Source of the DNA: Lepidodermella squamata
Lineage: Eukaryota > Gastrotricha
DNA: 64,000 bases
Reading direction: 5' to 3'
NCBI GenBank assembly: GCA_047495785.1
Contig: JBLDXI010000048.1
Coordinates: 1,215,499 to 1,279,498, forward strand
Part shown: positions 51,224 to 60,057 of the stretch, piece after piece
How the letters are laid out: the number at the start of each line of letters is the position of its first letter
Position numbering within the stretch: position 1 is the stretch's first letter
Position numbers and translations under genes: made by a program
The notes under the pieces: generated by a model
Told to the model about the DNA's origin: nothing
The model's database searches: none
Seen by the model: only the letters and a program-made list of their open reading frames with translations

Positions 51224-53560
51224 ATGAAGATCACTATGATTTTGCTCTCATACTTCGTCGCAGGAGTATTGACATCAAAGCGCCATATGCTAAGAGTTTT
51301 GTCGCTAAACTCATTTGTACCGAACGATTCGAGCAACAATTTGGTCTGCAGGGCTGCTCAACAAATTGTCGTCGATGCTGTTAACGCAAGAAGTGATATT
51401 TTGCCAGATTACCACGTTGAATTGCGGCATCTCGAAGAAGGAAGAGGTTCGCTGTTTGCTCTAGCTAGAGGTGTCGAGTTCGTCCGGAGCTTCGATGTAA
51501 ACACCTCAGCCTATCAATCACCGGCTGGTATGGGCCCGATTGCTACATCAGGCTGTGTCTCATGGGGACAGGCGGCTCAGTTCTTCAATATGGTAGTCAT
51601 TGGCAGCTCGTGCTCGAGTCCTATTCAGACAGCAAGGCGGGATCTTTACTCTACTCTATACCGGGCAAGAGCTCCAGCTGAGGCGTCGCTCTATGCGAGA
51701 TATCAGTTCATTCTAAAAGTAACCCCGTGGCGTAGGATCGCGATTCTCACACTTGTGAGCATAGTCTATCCCATCAACCTTCAAACAGCAACGCTATCAT
51801 ACTCAATAGCTACGTCTTTGGGTTTTGAAGTCGTGAGATTCGAAGGCTACGAAGAGCTGAACGAAGAGAAAATAGAAGTGCTGAAAAAGGAGGACATTCG
51901 CGTCTTCTTTTTCGAGACAGCCGATCCTCAGGATGCGCTTAACTTCTTTTGCCTTGCATTCAGACTCGGAATCAAAGGGCCCAGATATGCTTATGTATTT
52001 CAAGGCATTAGCTACACTGACCCGTCAAAAATAGATAAGGAAATACCTGCAAACTGCTCGATAACTGTTATCTTAGAACAGTTTGAAGAGGCGATTTTTA
52101 TTGGTGCTTCTATCGAGGGAGTCAATAGACTACAACAGTTGACATCCTTGGGCCACTCAAGGGCAGAATTCGAACAATGGTTTGACGACAGAACTGGTAA
52201 GGTCCCGCTGCCTCGCTACGAATATCGCCACTTGTGCTATGATTTGGCTCTGCAAGCACTGCTAGTGCTCAACAACACAGAAACTCGATTACAGGCTCGA
52301 AATATGACTTTGCGAGACTACAGGGAGCAACCGAGAGAGGTAATGCGAATCGCGAACAGCAGCGCGCTGGAAATCGACTTCTACGGCGTTCGGCAGGGAC
52401 ATTTCCAATATTCCAGCCGAGGTGAGTTAGATTATGACCCGCAATGGGTTAGCGTCTATTCAGTTGAACGCCGTCGCCTGTTAATCACTCACCGGTTGGT
52501 ATGTCGTTACAACAGTTCGGCCACCAATGTCAGCTCATACGACGTGGAAACTACTGAAACCTCTTTCAAGTTCCAAAAAGCTGATGCGGCGAAACTGCAT
52601 ATCATCGCAAAGGATACAACAGCCTTTTATGGCTCGATACTTGGAATCTCTGGCATTTTGCTTCTAGTGCAAGTCGGTCTAATTTACAATTTTATGAAAG
52701 CTTCTCATAATTTTGATTATTCAATGCGACGATGCTCGCTTATCGCAGCTTGCATTTTACTAAATATATCAGCGGTTCTGGTCTCGATTCCGAATTCTAG
52801 CCTGGATAGTTGGATTTGCCAGCTACAAGCTATCGCAGTGACAATAAGTATCGGCATCGTCAATAATATGTTAGGCTTTAGACTTTTGATAGCTGATGAC
52901 TTCATTCGACATTGCCAAATGTTAAAACCGAAACGAGAACGAATGCATACGGCTGCCTCAGCCACAACTTTCAATAGCAACAAGTCGCCAAAAGCAGCAA
53001 TTCGTGATCCAGCAAAAAGTGAAGATCTCGACAACAAAGGCCTTCCGATGAAGCATCGCTTTCCGCTGATGTTATCCGTCGCTGCGATTAACCTCGTCTT
53101 GATTATTAGCTGGTTTGTAAGTGATCGTCCTGGGGTTTTCAGTGAGTCAGCCAAGCTTTATTATATGGACGAAAAAGATACCCGCATCAAGATAACGAGT
53201 TTCACCTGCTCGAGCCAGTTCGCTGGATATTGGCTAGGCGCTGTAGCTTCACTCAACGCTGTGCCTCTGATAGTGGGATTATTCCTTATTATAAGAATGC
53301 AAAGTTCTCTGAAACGCTTCAATCCGGTACAAGATATGGCGCAGTGTAAAGTATCCTTGTTCGCCGTCTTCACGCTTTATGCAGCCGCTATTGCCACTGT
53401 GTTGTTGTTTAATGCTTATAGCGATCAGGCAGCAATAGCAGCTGTTGTTTTGATTTTAATGTCCATGATCGTAAGTGCAATATTCAATTTTGCTCTGTTT
53501 CGCAAGGCTCGAGTGGAAACTGTCGCACTCACGATGAGATCACTCGGCGTCAAGAAGTGA
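51224..53560 (+). CDS. GABA-B-like class C GPCR, array gene 5 (778 aa, intronless)
   Basis: The start is the ATG at 51224, which gives signal peptide MKITMILLSYFVAGVLTS aligned with gene 3; upstream in-frame sequence has no ATG. The Venus-flytrap module has VVDAVNARSDILPDY, GCVSWGQAAQFFN and GSSCSSPIQTARRDLYSTLYR. The seven helices are complete, ending VLILMSMIVSAIFNFALF. The ICL2 region after helix 3 reads GFRLLIADDFIRH rather than the KTWRV-type sequence of GABA-B receptors. It is the intact partner of broken gene 3 and nearly identical to it over the membrane half. Ligand unknown. Confidence 0.86.
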   Translation: MKITMILLSYFVAGVLTSKRHMLRVLSLNSFVPNDSSNNLVCRAAQQIVVDAVNARSDILPDYHVELRHLEEGRGSLFALARGVEFVRSFDVNTSAYQSPAGMGPIATSGCVSWGQAAQFFNMVVIGSSCSSPIQTARRDLYSTLYRARAPAEASLYARYQFILKVTPWRRIAILTLVSIVYPINLQTATLSYSIATSLGFEVVRFEGYEELNEEKIEVLKKEDIRVFFFETADPQDALNFFCLAFRLGIKGPRYAYVFQGISYTDPSKIDKEIPANCSITVILEQFEEAIFIGASIEGVNRLQQLTSLGHSRAEFEQWFDDRTGKVPLPRYEYRHLCYDLALQALLVLNNTETRLQARNMTLRDYREQPREVMRIANSSALEIDFYGVRQGHFQYSSRGELDYDPQWVSVYSVERRRLLITHRLVCRYNSSATNVSSYDVETTETSFKFQKADAAKLHIIAKDTTAFYGSILGISGILLLVQVGLIYNFMKASHNFDYSMRRCSLIAACILLNISAVLVSIPNSSLDSWICQLQAIAVTISIGIVNNMLGFRLLIADDFIRHCQMLKPKRERMHTAASATTFNSNKSPKAAIRDPAKSEDLDNKGLPMKHRFPLMLSVAAINLVLIISWFVSDRPGVFSESAKLYYMDEKDTRIKITSFTCSSQFAGYWLGAVASLNAVPLIVGLFLIIRMQSSLKRFNPVQDMAQCKVSLFAVFTLYAAAIATVLLFNAYSDQAAIAAVVLILMSMIVSAIFNFALFRKARVETVALTMRSLGVKK

Positions 53561-53933
53561 ACGCGATTTTCCGGGGTTTATAGCTGCTAGAACTGTCCTA
53601 AATTGGATCGAAAGGCGAAGAAGATTCTGTTGTTTGTACTACTAACTTCTCGTACTTATCTGTTAGCCATGCACAATAACGTAGTGTTTCACAAGGTCAT
53701 TTCAGAATGAAATTTGTAATGTGAATTTTCTACAAAATTCGAAGCTGAAGATAAGCGATCGTTGTTTTCTTCCTAAAACTCAGAGCCTTTAATAACTAGC
53801 CAAGCGAACTCAGGTTCACGGTTGTTTACAAATCTTAGTCAAAGCAATTCAGAGGGTTCGAAGTCATTTAAAATCAAAGTTGACAGAACCATACCAACAC
53901 TCCACCTTTTCTGCCTAACTCGCCGCTTGCCGC

Positions 53934-54191
53934 TTATTCATCCGCGTAGTTTGACAGCTTGACCTGCTCGCCACGCGATGGTTTTACCTCGGGATTGGCA
54001 CGCGACTTGAATCGGCAATTCAAACATTTGAGGAAAGCAATGTTGAGAAGGTAGTTCGAGAGCTGACCCAGAAGCGTGCTGGTCTCGTTCTGGACCAAGT
54101 GTTCAACTTCGCCATCTGTTTGTTTGGCGCCTTTACACCCTTTAAGATTTGCGACAGTTTGCCGAAGATCTTCAGATGCACATCGACGCAT
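53934..54191 (-). CDS. Hypothetical small protein (85 aa)
   Basis: ATG-initiated frame (MRRCASEDLRQTVANLKGC, then TLLGQLSNYLLNIAFLKCLN) with helical, amphipathic-looking composition and a basic C-terminal third. Unlike the shadow frames it does not overlap another gene. No domain recognised; it may be an exon or chance. Confidence 0.3.
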   Translation of the reverse strand: MRRCASEDLRQTVANLKGCKGAKQTDGEVEHLVQNETSTLLGQLSNYLLNIAFLKCLNCRFKSRANPEVKPSRGEQVKLSNYADE

Positions 54192-54244
54192 CGAAATTTA
54201 CATTATTTGTAGATATTTTCACTGTATTTCACGTCGAATTTAGC

Positions 54245-54392
54245 ATTCATACAGCGACCAGGCAGCAATCGTAGCAGTACGTTGCTTTGATTTTAATGTC
54301 CAATGTTGTCACCGCAGCTTTCAACTTTTTATTGAGGCAGCTGGCTATGGTTAACTTGAGAATTCTCACTGCGAACAATTAGACACGATCCA
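54245..54392 (+). pseudogene. 3' relic of a receptor related to array gene 2
   Basis: Aligns with the last coding part and first 3' flank of gene 2 (about 35233-35389). Shared words include AGCGACCAGGCAGCAAT, TTGCTTTGATTTTAATGTC, GCTATGGTTAACTTG and GACACGATC. A 4 bp insertion (TACG) and other changes break the frame. It corresponds to helix 7 plus the tail only. Confidence 0.75.
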
Positions 54393-54751
54393 AGCAATAG
54401 CAGGTTAGGGTTTGATATTTTTGTACTATTACATTTTGTTGTGGAAGTACAATGATGAGCTTGAAATCACCCGGTGCCAAACGTTAGAAACACGATGTGG
54501 ATATTCGTTTGCTTTTGAAAAGCCCCAATCGTCTAGAATAGTTGTGCGAAGAAGTTTTAAAAGTATGCGCTGCATGCTCCTATCATTATGGTAATAAATA
54601 ACGTGATGTATTGTAGAAAGATAGGATTACCATGTCTAAAATAATTTCGAAAGTGTGGCGGGGGTTGTGTCAACTGATACTGATTCCCTGATTCCCGACA
54701 AAGCGCGATTGGCAAAGCGAGGCTAGGCGTCACTGCAGTGTTTTTTCAATC

Positions 54752-56992
54752 ATGCAGAAAACTTTTTTATCAGTATATTTTATACTCAATGTGACAGCAG
54801 CGAAAAATTTCTCTTTGAGAATCCTCTCACTCAATGCATTCACCGGCTACGAACCCCGTGATAACTTGCTGTGCAAAGCTGCTCAGCAAATGGTTGTCGA
54901 TGTTGTTAACAAGCGTAGTGACATTCTACGCGATTATCATGTGGTTATGGACTATCAAGATGAAGGACCTTCTGGGATGTTTTCTCTATCAAAAGCCGTA
55001 AATTTTGTCAGAAAATCTGAGGAAAGCGATGACTTCTTGCAAGCCCCCATCAGCATGGGCCCTTTCTTTACTCCAGGCTGTATCTCCTGGGGTGCGACAG
55101 CAGTATTCTTCAATACTGTTGTGATATCAAGTTCATGCACAAGCCCCTTGCAAACTGCGAGGAAGGATCGATTCCCGACATTCTATAGGACAAGATCACC
55201 GATTGAACTGTCACTTAACTCGAAGTTCAAGTTTCTCATGCAGGTGACACACTGGAGAAAAATTGGCATTTTCACTGTTTTGGCCTCAAACCCTTACAAC
55301 CTTCAATCAGCGACATTATCTTATTCGATAGCATCTTCCTTGGGATTCAACATCGTGAAATTTGAAGGTTTCATTGATATCACCGATGAGAAAATGGCAG
55401 AGCTCAAACACGCTGGCATTAGAATTTTCATCTTAGAATCGGCTGATCCTACAATTGTGAATCTTTTCCTCTGTCAAGCTTACAAATTCGGAATTCACGG
55501 GAGAAAATACGTTTTCATCTTTCAGATCTTTGGCTATGTTCACCCGTATACCGCCGAAATTCCTGCTAAATGCTCCCTACAAATTTTACTCGACCAATTG
55601 TATTCTTCTTTTTTCTTCGGTTCGCCATATGAAGGCTTCAGAATGACAGGGGTAACCAGCCTCGGTCATTCCATGTTGGATTTCGAGAAGGAATTCGATT
55701 CGATAACAAATCACTCGAGAACAGCAGATTATGACTTTCGGCACATGTGCTACGACCGAACACTCCAGACTTTGCTGATACTTAACAAAACGGAACAAAT
55801 ATTGAGGAGCCGAGGCATGTCCCTACGTGATTACAAAATTAGTCCTCGAGAAGTTATGCTTGCCACTAATCAAAGTGCCGCAGAGATAGATTTCTTCAAT
55901 TTGAGACATGGAAGATTTTACTACTCACCTCGAGGAGAATTCGATTACGAACCGCAAGTTGTCGCCATGTTCCATCTTGATAGAGGTGGTCTTCACTACA
56001 CCCACCGTATGACGTTTCGAGGGAATCTATCTGTTATTGAGGTCTTTGAAAATTCAAGCATATTTCTTGTCCACGATGAGGCTAAATACATAGAATGGTC
56101 AGTAGATAACTCGGAAATTTCTGCCACGGTGGCCTGTATCATAGGCCTTCTTACTGGGCTTGAGATGAGCCTTATCCTGTATGTGAAGTTCGTCACCAAG
56201 ACTTTGAGAGTTTTTCTGAGGAAAACTATCCCTTTAATGATATGCCTATTCCTAAATGCGTCCGCCATACTCTTAGTCACTCCCAACAGAGCCCTGACTG
56301 CCGATGTCTGTTGCATGCAGATTGCTAGTCTGGGATTTGCGTTGCTCTTAGCCTACAGCTTCATATCGCTAAAACTTCTTTCGGCTTGCGAGTTCGTACG
56401 AAGCATCCCTCATGTTGCAATTGTTCATCAGGGCTGGAGGAAGCATGTCATAGGGGTGATTCGGAGATTTCCAACTGATTCTATTCCCTCTAAGCACCAG
56501 ATCCCTATTTTAACAATTATTGGATTCGCAAATCTGCTAACCATTATTGCATGGTTTTCAGTGGAAAAACCCAGGGCTCAAAAAATTATCGAAACACCAA
56601 ACCCAATTTATGATGGTGATAGCGATACTTACATTACTGTGACCAGTTTGACTTGTTACAGGGAGAACTTCGCGGTTTGGGCTGGAATTCTAGCATTCAT
56701 CGATTTTTTACCACTCAGCCTTGGAATCATAGCAATGCTGCTCATGGGGCGAAGGATTAGGAGTTTAAATCGATCAAAAGATGTCCTTCACTCGAAAATA
56801 GCCCTCATAACAATGGTAACGCTGTACTTTGGAGGAACAGCGGCTGTGTTTACGTTGAAATCCTATACGGCACGAACAACTGCTGTAGCCGTGTCTCTTA
56901 TCTTGTTATCAGTTACTCTGGCCATGATTTTCGACCATACTATCTTAAGAGTTATCCTTAAACGTATTGTCCACATTTCTAAGAAGCGATGA
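54752..56992 (+). CDS. GABA-B-like class C GPCR, array gene 6 (746 aa, intronless)
   Basis: First of two members of a second subfamily marked by LSLNAFTGYEPRDN after the signal peptide (MQKTFLSVYFILNVTAA). The flytrap module has VVDVVNKRSDILRDY, GCISWGATAVFFN, SSSCTSPLQTARKDRFPTFYR and LFLCQAYKFGIHGRKY, which resembles GABA-B lobe 2. Seven helices follow, with helix 4 ending IIAWFSVEKP, so the Asp of the W-x(4)-D-P motif is replaced. There is a short basic tail. AATAAA overlaps the TGA stop (56992-56997), implying an extremely short 3' UTR unless the later AATAAA near 57208 is used. Confidence 0.85.
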   Translation: MQKTFLSVYFILNVTAAKNFSLRILSLNAFTGYEPRDNLLCKAAQQMVVDVVNKRSDILRDYHVVMDYQDEGPSGMFSLSKAVNFVRKSEESDDFLQAPISMGPFFTPGCISWGATAVFFNTVVISSSCTSPLQTARKDRFPTFYRTRSPIELSLNSKFKFLMQVTHWRKIGIFTVLASNPYNLQSATLSYSIASSLGFNIVKFEGFIDITDEKMAELKHAGIRIFILESADPTIVNLFLCQAYKFGIHGRKYVFIFQIFGYVHPYTAEIPAKCSLQILLDQLYSSFFFGSPYEGFRMTGVTSLGHSMLDFEKEFDSITNHSRTADYDFRHMCYDRTLQTLLILNKTEQILRSRGMSLRDYKISPREVMLATNQSAAEIDFFNLRHGRFYYSPRGEFDYEPQVVAMFHLDRGGLHYTHRMTFRGNLSVIEVFENSSIFLVHDEAKYIEWSVDNSEISATVACIIGLLTGLEMSLILYVKFVTKTLRVFLRKTIPLMICLFLNASAILLVTPNRALTADVCCMQIASLGFALLLAYSFISLKLLSACEFVRSIPHVAIVHQGWRKHVIGVIRRFPTDSIPSKHQIPILTIIGFANLLTIIAWFSVEKPRAQKIIETPNPIYDGDSDTYITVTSLTCYRENFAVWAGILAFIDFLPLSLGIIAMLLMGRRIRSLNRSKDVLHSKIALITMVTLYFGGTAAVFTLKSYTARTTAVAVSLILLSVTLAMIFDHTILRVILKRIVHISKKR

Positions 56993-57320
56993 ATAAAGCT
57001 GCAGCAGGCAGCAGGTGTGAAGGGGTAAATATTAGGCCCAAGTATCAGTGTAATGTCCTCCCGGATAGCGGCAAATATGCGATTCTCTACAGTCGATTTT
57101 CAATTACGCATTATTGAAGCATTTCGACAGCATTTCCTGAGTTATTTTCGCTTTATATTCACCTGAAATGTCAAAGGTATCGCATTTCGATGTCTGGATT
57201 TTTCAAATAATAAACAGGTATTATATCGGCCAAAAACTTGATTTTTACGCACTGCGGAGTTTTCCTTCCGATATTCATATGGATGCATAAAAGGTCCGCA
57301 GATCAAGCATTTCAACAGCG
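56993..57320. other. Intergenic region between receptor genes 6 and 7
   Basis: Carries AATAAA near 57208 and a TATA-like ATAAAAGG at about 57287. No gene. Confidence 0.5.
57286..57294 (+). promoter_or_regulatory. TATA-like box of receptor gene 7
   Basis: CATAAAAGG lies about 27 nt before the ATG of gene 7, which would place transcription start very close to the start codon and give almost no leader. Confidence 0.35.
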
Positions 57321-59606
57321 ATGCTTTCCTTTATCTTGCAAGCGTTACTTTTGCCCTGTCTAATCGATGCAAAGCGCGATGTACTTAGAGTCCTTTCCCT
57401 CAATGCCTTCACTGGTTACGAACCTCGTGATAACATGCTATGTAAAGCTGCACAGCAAATGGTCGTTGATATCGTCAATAACCGGAGTGACATTCTACTC
57501 GATTACCTAGTTGAGCTGGACTACCAAGATGAAGGAGCTGCTTCAACGCTGGCTTTGGCTAGAAGCATTGAGTTCACGAGACGATCAGAGCAAAGGGATG
57601 ATTATGTTCAATCGCCGGTCAGCATGGGTCCGTTTTTCACCCCCGGCTGCTTTGCATGGGGTTCCTCAGCTCAATATTTCGACATGGTGACAATAGGCAG
57701 TGCTTGCACCAGCCCAATTCAAACGGCTAGGCGAGACCGATATCCGAATCTTTACAGAACACGGGGCCCAGTTGAATTATCTATCCAGGCGAAATACAAC
57801 TTCTTGCTACAGTCTACATTGTGGAGGAGGATAGGCATTTTCACCAATGTTAATCTCAACCCATTCAACCTACAAATCGCTACTTTTTCGTATTCAATTG
57901 CTGCTTCTCTTGGATTTGAAATAATTAAATTCGAGGGATTTCCAGAAATTACCGACGAACGAATGAAGGATTTAACGGATGCTGACATTCGAATATTCAA
58001 CTTTGAAACATCCGATCCAACTGCTGCGTATACATTCCTTTGCCAAGCCTACAAGTTCGGAATAACTGGATCAAAATACGTCTTTATTTTTCAGTTTCAA
58101 AGCTATGTCCATCCTCGCATGGTGGACAAAGAACTCCCAAAGGATTGCTCAAAGTTCATTTTGATGCAGCAGCTTGACGTTTCTATCTTCATTGGGTCAT
58201 CGTATGAGGCTTTGTTCAAAACTCCCAGTACAACAAGTTTAGGACACACGCGAGCGGATTTTGAGGCGAAATTTGATCTCATAACTAACGGTTCACGAGC
58301 GGCAGATTACGATTTCCGGCACATGTGCTACGATAGAGCCCTTCAAACGATGTTGATCCTGAACGATACTGAAGCAAGGTTGAAATCACGGAATATGACC
58401 TTGAAAAACTACCGAAGCTTCCCACATGAGGTCATGATTATTGCAAATCAAAGTGCATTTGAAATTCAATATTTCAACTTGAGACAAGGCTTGTTTCGTT
58501 ACTCGCCAAGAGGGGAATTGGATAACGAGGCTCAGATAGTCGCTAGGTTCTCCCGTCAAGAAAACGGTCTTCAGGTTATTCACCGAATTCTGTCAAGGCA
58601 GGAAAACAGCAGTCGCTTGTACACAATTGAAACCCTTCAGAACTTGAGCATATTTTCAGTTAGAGCTGAGGCATATTTCGCCGAAGCTGAAATGAACACC
58701 ATGCCAATCGCTGCTTCATTTTACTCGGTTGGAGCAATTCTGATGTTGATGAATATATCCATCATGGTTCACACGAAGATTTCTACCAGATGTAGGCAGG
58801 TGCTGATGCGAAAAAGTATGATCAGTACGGTTTGCATCTTCTTGAATGTCTCCGCATTTCTTCTCGTAACCCCAAATGAATTTCTCTCTGATTCTATTTG
58901 CTCCACCCAAATGGTTCTACTCGATCTTGCGATTTATTTTGCACACAGTTTCGTCGGATTGAGGTTACTAGCTGCATCAGATTACATTAAGAAGAAATCG
59001 AAAATCAAATCAAATAAGCAGAGCTGGAATAGAAAAGTTGGAGAAGTTGTAAGAACATTTTCGAACAACAACGACATTGTGAGACGCATTTCAGCTGACA
59101 ACATCTCAGCTAAAAGGAAACTACCCTTCATTCTAGTCTTTGGTATACTTAATTTACTGACTATGATAGCATGGCTTTCTGTGAATTCGCCGACGTCTCG
59201 CCGCATTGTTCCTTCTTCTAAAGTGTATCTGAGCGACATCGATACTTACGTTACTTACTCAAGCCGAGCTTGTGACTCTGAGAATTTCATAGTATGGGCT
59301 GGGGTGCTATCATTCATCAATTTAGTCCCTTTGATTCTCGGAATTTTGGCCATATTACGCATGGGTTCGAAGATAAAACAGTTGGAACGATCTCCCGATG
59401 TCAATCACAGCAAAATTGCCCTGATAGTGATGGTGAGTCTGTATTTCGGGGCTATCGCAGCTGTCTTCACGATGACATCATTCACGGCCCAGACAACAGC
59501 TATTGCGTTGGCGCTTCTAGTACTCTCGACTTCTGTAACACTGATTTTCAACCACGTCGTAGCAATATCGCTACTCAAACGCATGAAGAAAGTGATAACT
59601 CGTTGA
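57321..59606 (+). CDS. GABA-B-like class C GPCR, array gene 7 (761 aa, intronless)
   Basis: Partner of gene 6. Signal peptide MLSFILQALLLPCLIDA, then LSLNAFTGYEPRDNMLCKAA, VVDIVNNRSDILLDY, GCFAWGSSAQYFD, GSACTSPIQTARRDRYPNLYR and FLCQAYKFGITGSKY. The membrane half has helices such as MISTVCIFLNVSAFLLV, FILVFGILNLLTMIAW and KIALIVMVSLYFGAIAAVF, with a tail ending SLLKRMKKVITR. There is no coiled coil, so heterodimer formation in the GABA-B manner is not indicated. AATAAA at 59658. Ligand unknown. Confidence 0.86.
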   Translation: MLSFILQALLLPCLIDAKRDVLRVLSLNAFTGYEPRDNMLCKAAQQMVVDIVNNRSDILLDYLVELDYQDEGAASTLALARSIEFTRRSEQRDDYVQSPVSMGPFFTPGCFAWGSSAQYFDMVTIGSACTSPIQTARRDRYPNLYRTRGPVELSIQAKYNFLLQSTLWRRIGIFTNVNLNPFNLQIATFSYSIAASLGFEIIKFEGFPEITDERMKDLTDADIRIFNFETSDPTAAYTFLCQAYKFGITGSKYVFIFQFQSYVHPRMVDKELPKDCSKFILMQQLDVSIFIGSSYEALFKTPSTTSLGHTRADFEAKFDLITNGSRAADYDFRHMCYDRALQTMLILNDTEARLKSRNMTLKNYRSFPHEVMIIANQSAFEIQYFNLRQGLFRYSPRGELDNEAQIVARFSRQENGLQVIHRILSRQENSSRLYTIETLQNLSIFSVRAEAYFAEAEMNTMPIAASFYSVGAILMLMNISIMVHTKISTRCRQVLMRKSMISTVCIFLNVSAFLLVTPNEFLSDSICSTQMVLLDLAIYFAHSFVGLRLLAASDYIKKKSKIKSNKQSWNRKVGEVVRTFSNNNDIVRRISADNISAKRKLPFILVFGILNLLTMIAWLSVNSPTSRRIVPSSKVYLSDIDTYVTYSSRACDSENFIVWAGVLSFINLVPLILGILAILRMGSKIKQLERSPDVNHSKIALIVMVSLYFGAIAAVFTMTSFTAQTTAIALALLVLSTSVTLIFNHVVAISLLKRMKKVITR

Positions 59607-60057
59607 GCTATGTTACCCTTTTTGGTTTTCGCCAAATCTGCTTAGTGTTCCTTGAAGAATAAATTTCGAAAATTTCATAGGTAATGTCTTAGGGTGGGCG
59701 CCACAAAGACCTACCAGAATAGGAACAAATGGCGCATGACTTACATTGTGAAACTTCGCCAAACCTGTTACGTGCAAGATCGCTAGACGCACATCGAAAT
59801 CATTACGGCATTCGTTTCTGGATTATATTCTAGATTTTACTGTTTACCTTAACTCTGAATTGTACTTCCCTGGATTTTTCTAACTAATAATAGATGCCCT
59901 GATAATTGCGCATGAGTGCCGGAAATTATGGTGGACGTGTTTGCTTTACCATCATTGCGTCATTGTTTTGGCATAGCATTGAACGCTGTGCAATTCATTC
60001 TTCATTCTTGATTACGAATAATACTAGAGGAATTAGTTTTAACCCCAAATATTTATC
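59607..60057. other. Intergenic region between gene 7 and the channel gene
   Basis: Holds the gene 7 polyadenylation hexamer. Nothing else recognised. Confidence 0.5.

Larger units (their letters stand above)
53561..54751. other. Intergenic region between receptor genes 5 and 6
   Basis: Holds a possible minus-strand small gene (53934-54191) and a receptor relic (about 54245-54392), both listed separately. The remainder shows nothing recognisable. Confidence 0.5.
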
